Assembly: GCF_009649845.1 (NCBI RefSeq)
Contig: NZ_WJIE01000005.1
Span: 620,001-684,000, forward strand
Direction: 5' to 3'
Length of the DNA stretch: 64,000 nt
Source of the DNA: Polyangium spumosum
GTDB lineage: Bacteria > Myxococcota_A > Polyangia > Polyangiales > Polyangiaceae
A program made the translations under genes and the position numbers. Each line of letters starts with the position of its first letter. Position 1 is the stretch's first letter. A model generated the notes under the pieces. It was given only the letters and a program-made list of their open reading frames with translations, searched no databases and had not been told where the DNA came from. Positions 35,324 to 41,996 of this stretch are shown piece by piece.

Positions 35324-36030
35324 TACCAGTATCCGAATTTCTCGTTGCACCAACCGCGCTTCTCTTGTTCGCTCTTCTTCGTTTTGCTCCAGCACTCCGC
35401 ACGGTCCTCGCGCCTGGGAATCGAATTGCACAAGTTCTCCCAAAGCGCACCCCCCGCCGCAGCCGCATCGAGGCAACGCCTCAAGTTCCGGTTGGGCCTC
35501 CTCCGAGCCACCTCCGCAATCTCCCCCGTGGCCTCCACCGCCGCGGCAATCGCGACGGCGACGGGGGCCGCTTCGATGACGATCTCGGCGAGGGCGACCA
35601 CCACCAGCACGAACGCCGCGGCGTTCCCGACGAGCGCACGCTCCGCCGCCGTTTGCCCGTTCGCAGGCGTGGGCGACGCGGACACGCGCAGCTTGCCGAG
35701 AAGATCCTCCGACACCGTCATGCCTCGCAGCGCGATCCGCATGCAGATCGCGAGCTCCGGATGCGGCACGCCTCTTCCCTCGACCTCCACGACGCGGCCC
35801 TCTTCGTCGACCTTCACCGTCGCGTCGAACGTGTAGTAGCCGCCTGCGAGCTCGCCACCGAGCTCATCGACACACGCGCGCAATCGCTCCGCGGTGGCGG
35901 CGGGGAGGCGCGGGCGATCGTCCGGGTGGTGGCGGATCGTGGCCGAGGAGCAGCCGAGCGGGACGAGCGCCACCGTCGCGAGGCCGAGCAGCCCGAAGGA
36001 AACGAAGGGTCGCATCCGCTGAAGCCGCAT
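35323..36030 (-). CDS. Lipoprotein with hydrophobic centre and Cys-rich C-terminus
   Basis: A 235-residue lipoprotein (lipobox PLGC, Cys27). Residues 40-120 include a TonB-C-like stretch (FDATVKVDEEGRVVEVEG, with ICMRIALRGM). A long hydrophobic segment (about 131-165, AAAFVLVVVALAEIVIEAAP) follows, then a compact basic tail with four cysteines (CLDAAAAGG, LCNSIPRREDRAECW, RGWCNEKFGYW). The tail could be a small toxin-like or binding domain. ATG 36030 is preferred over 36066, which would add 12 residues before the signal peptide. It is coupled to the DUF6968-like gene. Confidence 0.6.
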   Translation of the reverse strand: MRLQRMRPFVSFGLLGLATVALVPLGCSSATIRHHPDDRPRLPAATAERLRACVDELGGELAGGYYTFDATVKVDEEGRVVEVEGRGVPHPELAICMRIALRGMTVSEDLLGKLRVSASPTPANGQTAAERALVGNAAAFVLVVVALAEIVIEAAPVAVAIAAAVEATGEIAEVARRRPNRNLRRCLDAAAAGGALWENLCNSIPRREDRAECWSKTKKSEQEKRGWCNEKFGYW

Positions 36031-36137
36031 GACCCAGATGCGACCAGACGTCTCGAGCTCCGTCAACCCGACCAGTACGCATCATCACCAAACGACGCGT
36101 CTCGAAGTCTCGCGCGGCCGTCTCGAAGTCTCGTGCG

Positions 36138-36267
36138 CGAACCCCGAAGGTCTCGCCCACGCGTCTCCAGGTCTCGCCCACGCGTCTCAAAGTCTCGTGC
36201 GACCGCCTCGAAGGTGAGCGAACGAACCCCGAAGGTCTCGCCCACGCGTCTCCAGGTCTCGCCCACG
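36138..36267. repeat. 45-bp exact direct repeat in an 85-bp duplication
   Basis: The 45 bp at 36138-36182 recur without change at 36223-36267, 85 bp apart. Each copy contains GTCTCGCCCACGCGTCTCCA. More diverged GTCTCGAAGTCTCG units precede them (36098-36137). They fill the 36031-36417 gap between the lipoprotein and the island genes; no gene is seen there. Confidence 0.8.
36175..36211. repeat. Left 37-bp direct repeat of the island
   Basis: It begins CGCCCACGCGTCTC and ends GTGCGACCGCCTCGA. It matches 40938-40974 in the same orientation at 36 of 37 positions (A/G at position 15). It overlaps the first 45-bp repeat. Confidence 0.7.
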
Positions 36268-36272
36268 GGTCC

Positions 36273-36288
36273 TGATCAAACTTGATCA
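36273..36288. promoter_or_regulatory. TGATCAA palindrome near the left island end
   Basis: TGATCAA and TTGATCA flank 2 nt. The related CTTGATCAG occurs twice (40905-40913, 40925-40933) just inside the right repeat, suggesting a shared protein-binding site. Confidence 0.4.
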
Positions 36289-36417
36289 GCCGGTTCGGCG
36301 CGACGAACGCGCGAGCCTCCCGTCGAGCCCCCTCCGATGTCCGGCGAGGTGGGCGTGTGTCCTTCCTGAACATGCGCCGCGGACTCCGGGGTGGCGGACA
36401 TCCTACTCCTCGCATAC

Positions 36418-36696
36418 ATGTCCGACACCTACCTCATCCACCTCGACGACAAGGGCAACGCCGTCAGGACCCCCATCACGCCGGAGCAGATCCCGACCGA
36501 GGACGAACAACGTCGCCTGATCGAGGTGTACAAGGCGCGCGGTCTCTTGCTTTGGTGGTCCGTTTGCGCGGACGGGCGCGGGGTCCGCGTCACGGTTGAG
36601 GACGAGCATGCCGCGGTCATGGTTCCCATCTTCCGCGATGGGCGCGTCGCCGCGTACGTCAACGAATCCCGAGTCGCCACTCTTCCATGTGTTTGA
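36418..36696 (+). CDS. Small orphan protein at the island left side
   Basis: A 92-residue soluble protein starting MSDTYLIHLDDKGNAVRTPI, with mixed strands and one helix (EDEQRRLIEVYKARGLLLWW). I recognise no family. Its last 38 nt overlap the 3' end of the opposite-strand gene 36659-37039. The same tail-to-tail pattern recurs at 38438-38653 / 38601-39119 on the other side of the transposase. Confidence 0.5.
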   Translation: MSDTYLIHLDDKGNAVRTPITPEQIPTEDEQRRLIEVYKARGLLLWWSVCADGRGVRVTVEDEHAAVMVPIFRDGRVAAYVNESRVATLPCV

Positions 36697-37039
36697 ACAC
36701 CGCTTGCGACGCCTTCAGGACGAACGCGTCTTTATCGCCGTTCGGGAGCAGCACGGCACCAAGGCACTCGAATTGGAATGCATTGCCGTCCATGCGGGTC
36801 GCAAGCACCTCGACGTGTACGGCAAGCGTGAACTTGTCCGGCTTACAACGCAAGCAAACCCGATACGCGTTATCGCTGAACAAAACACAATTCTTCGCCA
36901 ACAACCGACCGTCGCCGACTTCGCCGTTGTAGCCCGAAACCCGAATGTCGTGCTCTGCGTGAGGGTCGCGAATAGCATACGCGATACGGTAGGCGATGTT
37001 GAGAAGGTCCGAACAGAGGTGGTCTTCATCTGTGGGCAT
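36659..37039 (-). CDS. Orphan protein, A+T-richer than its surroundings
   Basis: A 126-residue soluble protein (start MPTDEDHLCSDLLNIAYRI): an N-terminal helix, then a beta-rich stretch (CVLFSDNAYRVCLRC, TLAVHVEVLATRM) and a final helix (ASQAVFKHMEEW). No family is recognised. Codon use is more relaxed than in neighbouring genes, consistent with transfer. The start ATG 37039 is preferred over 37096. Its overall layout (helix, antiparallel strands, helix) is similar to 38601-39119, though I cannot show homology. Confidence 0.5.
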   Translation of the reverse strand: MPTDEDHLCSDLLNIAYRIAYAIRDPHAEHDIRVSGYNGEVGDGRLLAKNCVLFSDNAYRVCLRCKPDKFTLAVHVEVLATRMDGNAFQFECLGAVLLPNGDKDAFVLKASQAVFKHMEEWRLGIR

Positions 37040-37114
37040 GATCGCCGTCCTACCGACGCACGAAACGCGAGGCCAACTTCTCGCCCCGAACCCCATCGTC
37101 CGACGACGTTCTTA

Positions 37115-37137
37115 CCTAGGACAATTCATGTCCTAGG
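37115..37137. promoter_or_regulatory. Perfect 9-bp inverted repeat before the transposase
   Basis: CCTAGGACA and TGTCCTAGG flank ATTCA. It lies 76 nt upstream of the start of 36659-37039 and 138 nt upstream of the chosen transposase start, in the divergent control region. It is an operator or recombination-site candidate. Confidence 0.5.
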
Positions 37138-37275
37138 CCATTGCCGAATATCCACGAATTCCCGACGAATCGTGATAGATTCATCCCATCGAGTGAGCCG
37201 CTGAAACGGTCGAGCCGACGACGCGCATGGGGCGCGACGCGGCGCCCGTGGCGGCCCTTCGTCGGGATCCACGTC

Positions 37276-38406
37276 GTGGCGAACGTCCTGCCCATCGAGA
37301 AGCGCACCGACGTGGTGAAGCACCTCGTAGAGGGTGCCAGCGTTCGCGCAACGTCGCGGCTCACGGACGTGTCCCTTCCGACGGTCCTGTCCACGCTCGT
37401 CCGCGTCGGCGCGGGGTGCGACAACCTCCACAACCTGCTCGTGAGGGACCTCGACATCCGCGAGATCCAGCTCGATGAAATCTGGTCGTACGTGCAGAAA
37501 AAGCAGGCGCGCGTGACCGCGGAGGATCCCGCCGAGTTCGGCGACGCGTACGCCTACCTCGCCATGGCGCGGACGAAGAAGCTCCTGATCGCCTACCGCG
37601 TGGGGAAGCGGGACGAGGCGAACACGCGGGCGTTCGTGGCCGACCTCCGCGCCCGGCTCGTGACGATCCCGGAGCTGTCCACGGACGGCTGGCAGAGCTA
37701 CCCCGTCGCCGTCGGGCAGAGCTTCGGCGGCGCGGTGGACCACGCCGTGATCCACAAGGACTACTCGAAGAAGGGGCGGCGCGAGGGGCCGGCGGACCAT
37801 CGCTACGAGCCCCCGCGCGATCCGTTCATCACGAAGAAGACCGCGCACGGTGCGCCGAACCTCGACCGCGCGAGCACGTCTCACGTCGAGCGGGCGAACC
37901 TCACGGTCCGGATGCACGTCCGCCGGTTCACCCGGCTTTGCAACGGCTTCTCGAAGAAGATCGAGAACCACCGCGCCGCCGTGAGCCTGCACGTCGCCTG
38001 GTATAACTTCTGCCGCGTCCACGAGAGCTTGCGCGTGACGCCGGCCATGGAGGCGGGGATCACGGATCACGTCTGGTCCGTGCAGGAGCTTGTCGAGCGC
38101 GCCCTTGCGGCGGAGCCGTGCGCGCCTCCGGAGCCGAAGAAGCTCGCGCCGCCCGCACCGGCCCCGGGCGAGAAGCAGGGCGGCGCCCGCGAGCTGCCGA
38201 ACGGCAAGGGATGGCTCCGCGCCCTGCCCGGCGGGAAGGGCAAGCCGAGCGAGGCTCCGCGGGCACCTACGCCGCCCGCCGCGCCACCGGCGAGGGCCGG
38301 GACGGAGGAGTCGCCGCCCCAGCCACTTCCGCCACCGGGGACGCAGCTTGACCTGTTCGCGTGGCGGCCGCGGGAGAGGCAGTTGAGCCTGTTTCCGGAC
38401 GGGTGA
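37276..38406 (+). CDS. IS1-family-type DDE transposase with C-terminal clamp motifs
   Basis: A 376-residue transposase starting (GTG) at the usual family N-terminus, VANVLPIEKRTDVVKHLVEG. An HTH (ASVRATSRLTDVSLPTVLST) is followed by the DDE core: D67 in QLDEIW, D137 in STDGWQSY, E205 in SHVERANLT, and the family-typical RRFTRLCNGFSKKIENH and YNFCRVHESLRVTPAM. Residues 278-355 are a Pro/Ala/Gly-rich tail, then QLDLF (357-361) and QLSLF (369-373), both matching the beta-clamp-binding consensus. A TTG at 37141 in frame could extend it by 45 residues. No terminal inverted repeats were found. Confidence 0.85.
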   Translation: MANVLPIEKRTDVVKHLVEGASVRATSRLTDVSLPTVLSTLVRVGAGCDNLHNLLVRDLDIREIQLDEIWSYVQKKQARVTAEDPAEFGDAYAYLAMARTKKLLIAYRVGKRDEANTRAFVADLRARLVTIPELSTDGWQSYPVAVGQSFGGAVDHAVIHKDYSKKGRREGPADHRYEPPRDPFITKKTAHGAPNLDRASTSHVERANLTVRMHVRRFTRLCNGFSKKIENHRAAVSLHVAWYNFCRVHESLRVTPAMEAGITDHVWSVQELVERALAAEPCAPPEPKKLAPPAPAPGEKQGGARELPNGKGWLRALPGGKGKPSEAPRAPTPPAAPPARAGTEESPPQPLPPPGTQLDLFAWRPRERQLSLFPDG

Positions 38407-38409
38407 ATG

Positions 38410-38425
38410 TGGCACGGCGCGTGCT
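38410..38425 (+). promoter_or_regulatory. Weak sigma-54-like promoter match
   Basis: TGGCACGGCGCGTGCT has GG and GC with the 10-nt spacing of -24/-12 promoters, one mismatch in the -12 element. It is 13 nt before the ATG of 38438-38653, so the transcript would be nearly leaderless; this lowers confidence. Confidence 0.25.
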
Positions 38426-38437
38426 AAGTTACCGTGT

Positions 38438-38653
38438 ATGCACACTCCGCGCTTGCCGATGCTGCCCGCCGACCACGAACAGCCGGATAGGGACAACGCG
38501 CTGCCGATATACAACGAACACAAACGCATTATCGGCTATTCACCGCACCACAACCCGAGCGAGTGTTATCCGCTCGTCATAAACGGGCTCGTTATGGGGT
38601 TCATCTATCCTTCCACGCGTCATCCCGAGCCTTGCGCGCAAAGTATTCAATAA
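38438..38653 (+). CDS. Small orphan protein after the transposase
   Basis: A 71-residue protein (MHTPRLPMLPADHEQPDRDN) with a hydrophobic stretch (YPLVINGLVMGFIYP) that is too short and polar for a confident membrane helix. It is A+T-richer than the window average. Its last 53 nt overlap the 3' end of 38601-39119 on the other strand. No family is recognised; it could be non-coding. Confidence 0.4.
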   Translation: MHTPRLPMLPADHEQPDRDNALPIYNEHKRIIGYSPHHNPSECYPLVINGLVMGFIYPSTRHPEPCAQSIQ

Positions 38654-39119
38654 TTCTCTTGGCCGTGTCTTTTGCAGCAACATCCATTGCGGCAGGAGCA
38701 TGGATGTCAAACTCCTCATTGTGCGGTCCACTCGCGGTAGACGTGACCCACAACAGTTTCCATTTGTAACTGCCATCTCCGACTGCGGTGGCGCGCATTC
38801 GCAAGTCAATTTTCGCGGTGCATGCACGTTCGCGGTCATAGCGATCCATCAAAAACTCTGCTTCAATGCAGAAGCGAGCTACGCCCTCATACGAGACCGC
38901 AATTTCGCCATTCTTTGCATACGCTTCGTCGTTCGCTCGCTCTATACGTGCAAGACGCCAACTGCCGGGCACACCGAGACGAGTGCAAAGCTCACTTGCC
39001 ACATGATTAGCGGCATCTAGCGCTGAACCGCGCAGCCGATTCCACTGCTGAAACGCGGTATTGTATGATGTTACGATTTGGGAATGTAGTTCCGACACGC
39101 GTCTATACCTCCAAAGCAA
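38601..39119 (-). CDS. Orphan protein with A+T-rich codon use
   Basis: A protein of up to 172 residues, soluble, with an N-terminal helical part (SYNTAFQQWNRLRGSALDAA), a beta-rich centre (ARFCIEAEFLMDRYD, KIDLRMRATAVGDGSYKWKL) and a C-terminal charged helix (DTAKRIIEYFARKAR). No family is recognised. There is no ATG start: the frame opens with TTG at 39119 or GTG at 39098. Palindromes (39121-39177) lie directly upstream. Codon bias differs from the host, suggesting acquisition. Confidence 0.5.
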   Translation of the reverse strand: MLWRYRRVSELHSQIVTSYNTAFQQWNRLRGSALDAANHVASELCTRLGVPGSWRLARIERANDEAYAKNGEIAVSYEGVARFCIEAEFLMDRYDRERACTAKIDLRMRATAVGDGSYKWKLLWVTSTASGPHNEEFDIHAPAAMDVAAKDTAKRIIEYFARKARDDAWKDR

Positions 39120-39120
39120 A

Positions 39121-39177
39121 CGCTACCGATGTAGCGCGCTATGCCGCAACCCGGAGCGTATGCGCCGGGCGCATACG
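39121..39177. promoter_or_regulatory. Cluster of three nested inverted repeats
   Basis: CGCTAC/GTAGCG around CGAT (39121-39136), the palindrome TAGCGCGCTA (39132-39141), and CGTATGCGCC / GGCGCATACG around one G (39157-39177). They lie just upstream of the 38601-39119 start and downstream of the sigma-like gene, so they may be operators or a terminator. The rest of 39120-39290 is empty. Confidence 0.5.
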
Positions 39178-39290
39178 AGCACGCGTGACGGGCTTTCAGA
39201 TGTGCAATGCGCCGTGAAAGGCGCTGGGGGCGGGACGGTCCTGGACGGAAGAGCAGGCGAGCGCCACCGGAGTAGGCGGCGCTCGTCCGT

Positions 39291-39869
39291 TCAGCGGCGG
39301 CGCTTCCTGGGGCGGTCGTAGCGCTTAGCGAGCGCGTTGCGGGCCCGCGCGACGTGGCTGTAAACGGTCGCGACGTCGAGCCCCAGCTCGCGGGCGATGT
39401 CTTCCGCGCTCTCCCCTTGCAGGACGAGCAGAAGGACGCGCACCGGCCGGGCCGTCGAGCGCGCGATGCTTCGCAGGAGGTGCCGGGCCTCTGCGATGTC
39501 CTCCGGACGCGCCGCGAGATCGGGCAGGTCGCGATCGTGCTCCTCGCCGATCGGCACGTGGCGAGCGTCCTTCCGGCGCAGCCGAGCGGCTTGGTTGCCC
39601 GCGACGCGCCACGCGATGTTCACGAGGAGCGAGCGGATCACGACGTCGGGCGGGTCGGTGTACGCGCCGCGTACGCGCCCCTCGTCCACCATGCGCCAAA
39701 GGACGTAGAGCGCGTCCTGCGTCACCTCGTCCACGTCCGCCTCGCCGAGCACGGGCCACTTCGCGCGGAGGTATGCGCGGGCGAAACCGCGGTACGTGTT
39801 CAGGTCACGCGGCGTGGCTTCGATGATCGGCTCGCCCGGACGATCGGGATCGTCGCGGTAGCGGATCAC
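39291..39869 (-). CDS. Sigma-70-like (ECF-type) factor
   Basis: A 192-residue protein starting with GTG. It has a sigma-2-like region (YLRAKWPVLGEADVDEVTQD, DALYVLWRM, VIRSLLVNIAWRVAGNQ) and a sigma-4 HTH (LVLQGESAEDIARELGLD, VATVYSHVARARNALAKRY). The tail is Arg/Lys-rich. It is last in an operon; its GTG overlaps the stop of the HTH gene before it by 4 nt. It probably directs RNA polymerase to island promoters, or is a DNA-binding regulator derived from an ECF factor. No anti-sigma gene is adjacent. Confidence 0.8.
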   Translation of the reverse strand: MIRYRDDPDRPGEPIIEATPRDLNTYRGFARAYLRAKWPVLGEADVDEVTQDALYVLWRMVDEGRVRGAYTDPPDVVIRSLLVNIAWRVAGNQAARLRRKDARHVPIGEEHDRDLPDLAARPEDIAEARHLLRSIARSTARPVRVLLLVLQGESAEDIARELGLDVATVYSHVARARNALAKRYDRPRKRRR

Positions 39870-40135
39870 GGCCCACCTCCGCGGACCAGGGCGTCGAGAT
39901 CGACGTCGAGCGCGTGCGCGACGCACGTGGCGAAGTGCAGCGTGCAGGCGAGCTGCCCGCGGAGGAACGCCTGCACGTACATCGGCGCGTAGCCGATCGC
40001 GTCGGCCATCTGCCACAAGCCGCGCGAGGCGACGACGGGCGCGAGGGCTCGACGCACGCGATCGGCCTGCTCGGTCGAGAGCACCGGGGGGAGGCTGTCG
40101 GGGGTTTTGTCGTGGTCCTGGTCGTGCTCGCTCAC
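39866..40135 (-). CDS. Small HTH protein, third of three paralogues
   Basis: An 89-residue protein starting with GTG (VSEHDQDHDKT). The segment QADRVRRALAPVVASRGLWQ, then MADAIGYAPMYVQAFLRGQL and AHALDVDLDALVRG, has the XRE/Cro-like layout also seen in the two genes upstream. It overlaps both neighbours by 4 nt (GTGA). It is probably a DNA-binding regulator. Confidence 0.65.
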   Translation of the reverse strand: MSEHDQDHDKTPDSLPPVLSTEQADRVRRALAPVVASRGLWQMADAIGYAPMYVQAFLRGQLACTLHFATCVAHALDVDLDALVRGGGP

Positions 40136-40437
40136 GAGGCGCCTCCCTTCCGCTTCGGGGGCGTCACGAGGACCAGGGCGGGCGCCTTGCGGGGCGACGC
40201 CTTGCCCGTGAGGGCGTCGTCGAGCGACAAGCCCACGGTGCGCGCGATGCTCCGCGCGAGGGCCATGTGCCCGGGCTCGATCCCGTCCATGAATGCGAGC
40301 ACGACCGAGCGCCGGAAGCTCACGGCGTGAGCCACGGCGATCCACGTGCCCTTCTCGCGGAAGAGGTGACGCAGGAGGGCGCGGAGGTTCGCCCGCTGGA
40401 TCTCGATCAAGCCGCCGGGGTAGAGGGGAGCGGCCAT
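40132..40437 (-). CDS. Small HTH protein, second of three paralogues
   Basis: A 101-residue protein. The core NLRALLRHLFREKGTWIAVA, HAVSFRRSVVLAFMDGIEPG, ARSIARTVGLSLDDALTG aligns by eye with the other two small proteins, and ends in the same L-x-x-x-L-T-G box as the first. The tail is basic (PPKRKGG). It starts at ATG 40437 or the adjacent GTG 40440; the latter would repeat the GTGA overlap used elsewhere in the operon. XRE-like regulator. Confidence 0.65.
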   Translation of the reverse strand: MAAPLYPGGLIEIQRANLRALLRHLFREKGTWIAVAHAVSFRRSVVLAFMDGIEPGHMALARSIARTVGLSLDDALTGKASPRKAPALVLVTPPKRKGGAS

Positions 40438-40769
40438 CACAACGCGCCTCCCTTCCGCCCGCAGAGCGCGCACGCGCCGGCCACGTGGGGACGCCCGGTG
40501 AGGACCTGTTCGACGGGGATGCCCGCGGCGCGGGCGAGAAGCACGGCCACGGCGTAGGACGTCCGCTGCCCGGCTTGGATGAGCGTGGTTCGGTGGACGC
40601 CCACGACCGCGGCCAGGACGTCGAGCCCGCCGTAGGCGCGGGCGACGTTGCGGATCGTGGCGCGGATCCGCTTGCGTTCTTCGGACGTGGGGAGGAGGTT
40701 CGGGCTCTTCCGGCCCTTGGGCGGACGAGTCCCTTGGCCCCGCGGGGCAGGGTGGACTAAACGAAGCAT
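40437..40769 (-). CDS. Small HTH protein, first of three paralogues
   Basis: A 110-residue protein (MLRLVHPAPRGQG). A basic N-terminus precedes the XRE-like core IRATIRNVARAYGGLDVLAA, VVGVHRTTLIQAGQRTSYAV, LLARAAGIPVEQVLTG, and a C-terminal CALCG that could bind metal. It leads the HTH-HTH-HTH-sigma operon, with GGAG 9 nt before the ATG and a strong hairpin in the leader. It is a likely DNA-binding regulator; paralogy to the next two genes is by eye. Confidence 0.65.
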   Translation of the reverse strand: MLRLVHPAPRGQGTRPPKGRKSPNLLPTSEERKRIRATIRNVARAYGGLDVLAAVVGVHRTTLIQAGQRTSYAVAVLLARAAGIPVEQVLTGRPHVAGACALCGRKGGAL

Positions 40770-40807
40770 GGGTTGCGACTCCGGCTGATACGGGGTTGCG
40801 GCCAAGT

Positions 40808-40839
40808 CGCCCCGCTGGGTTTCCAGACCCTTCGGGGCG
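40808..40839 (-). promoter_or_regulatory. Hairpin in the leader of the HTH-sigma operon
   Basis: CGCCCCG, CT mismatch, GGGT, loop TTCCAG, ACCC, TT mismatch, CGGGGCG: a near-perfect 32-nt stem-loop 39 nt upstream of the first HTH gene. It may be an operator or a transcript structure. Confidence 0.45.
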
Positions 40840-40904
40840 GCGCCTTGTTCAGGCCCGCCGAACCTACGCGCCGAAATCGCGCATTGCTACGGCCGATCGC
40901 GAAC

Positions 40905-40974
40905 CTTGATCAGTCGGGCCCGATCTTGATCAGCACCCGCCCACGCGTCTCGAAGTCTCGTGCGACCGCCTCGA
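40905..40974. repeat. Right island repeat and paired CTTGATCAG motifs
   Basis: CTTGATCAG occurs at 40905-40913 and 40925-40933, 20 bp apart. The 37-bp direct repeat at 40938-40974 matches 36175-36211 with one mismatch. Together they mark the right end of the candidate island, 25 nt before the stop of the next lipoprotein gene. Confidence 0.7.
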
Positions 40975-40998
40975 CGTCACGCGCAGGCGCCTCCCACC

Positions 40999-41949
40999 TC
41001 AACGAGGCATGAAGGTCTCGGCGAGCGTGAGCAGCCGATCGATCTCGGCCTGCGTCAGGTGCAGGTCGCTCTTCACCTGCGAACCCTCGGCGCGGAACAC
41101 GACGGGCGCGAAGAGGCGCACCTTCACGATGCCGAGGTTCAGCGAGGTGGCCCGGTCGATCGACGAGGTGAGCGCCGCCGCGTCCACGCTCGCCTGCGCC
41201 GGATCGGCGCTCTCGCCCGTGGCCGAGACGTCGACGCCGCCATCCGCGGCGAGGCGCAAGCGCGCGACCGACGAGCGGATCGTCGGCGGCACGGGCGGCG
41301 CTTGCGAGCCCGCGAGGCTACGCGAAGGATCGAGGGCCGTGGCGACGACAGCCTCCGGGCCCTCAGGGTCGGGGAACCCCCCCGTGCCCTCGAAGCGACC
41401 AGCCTGCGAGGCGAGCGACTCCGGCAGGATCGCGAGGAAGCCGTCCTCGACGATGGAGACGACGCGGGTTTGTCCCTTCACCGTGACACGCGCCGAGGGC
41501 ACGCTCGCCGCCTCGATCCACGCGCCGGGCGGCTGGCTGCGCGCGATCATCGCGTGCAGGCCCTGGCGCGTCTGCTGCTCGTCGAGCTTGTGTTGCACGA
41601 TCGCGACCGCGAGGTCGTCACGCGTCGCGCCGGTCGAGGCGACGTAAGCCGCGACGACGTCGCCGGTCGCGTCGATGCCCGTGCCTTCGAGCATGGCGCG
41701 GAGCGGGTTCATCGCGCGGACGCGGACCTCGAGCGGGTGGCCCCGGAGCCGCTCGGCCCAGACCATCACGCCGATACGCGCGTTCACGATCGAGCGCGCG
41801 ATCTCGGCGGCGTTTTTGGGCCGGGGCGCAGGGGGCGCGGCCGCTTCGAGGGGCTGCTCTTGCGACGCGCAACCTGCGAGCGCAAATGACGCGAGGGGCG
41901 ACGCGACGAGCGCCAAAAGCAGGACGGCCGAACGGGAGCGCCTCGTCAC
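40999..41949 (-). CDS. Hypothetical lipoprotein
   Basis: A 316-residue lipoprotein (lipobox LAGC, Cys27) starting with GTG. The mature part after a short Pro/Ala linker is a mixed alpha/beta fold of unknown family, with segments such as VNARIGVMVWAERLRGHPLE and ATRDDLAVAIVQHKLDEQQT, suggesting an outer-membrane or periplasmic binding role. No repeats or catalytic motif are seen. It is divergent from the phosphofructokinase gene (47 nt). Confidence 0.7.
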   Translation of the reverse strand: MTRRSRSAVLLLALVASPLASFALAGCASQEQPLEAAAPPAPRPKNAAEIARSIVNARIGVMVWAERLRGHPLEVRVRAMNPLRAMLEGTGIDATGDVVAAYVASTGATRDDLAVAIVQHKLDEQQTRQGLHAMIARSQPPGAWIEAASVPSARVTVKGQTRVVSIVEDGFLAILPESLASQAGRFEGTGGFPDPEGPEAVVATALDPSRSLAGSQAPPVPPTIRSSVARLRLAADGGVDVSATGESADPAQASVDAAALTSSIDRATSLNLGIVKVRLFAPVVFRAEGSQVKSDLHLTQAEIDRLLTLAETFMPR

Positions 41950-41996
41950 GAATCCAGGTTAGCGAAAGCCCGAAGGGGAAGCTAGGGTCCGGAGTC

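Larger units (their letters stand above)
36175..40974. mobile_element. Candidate 4.8-kb accessory island
   Basis: The segment between the 37-bp direct repeats holds an IS1-like transposase, four orphan genes, an HTH/sigma operon and many palindromes. Parts (36.7-37.1 and 38.4-39.2 kb) are visibly richer in A+T than the flanks. TGATCA-containing motifs occur just inside each repeat. It could be an integrated element, or merely DNA lying between two copies of a dispersed intergenic repeat. No integrase or tRNA attachment site is present. Confidence 0.45.

Noticed and set aside
37141-37275. TTG-initiated extension of the transposase
   Set aside because: The family N-terminus begins at the GTG 37276; the extension is Arg-rich and unlike the family, though it cannot be excluded.
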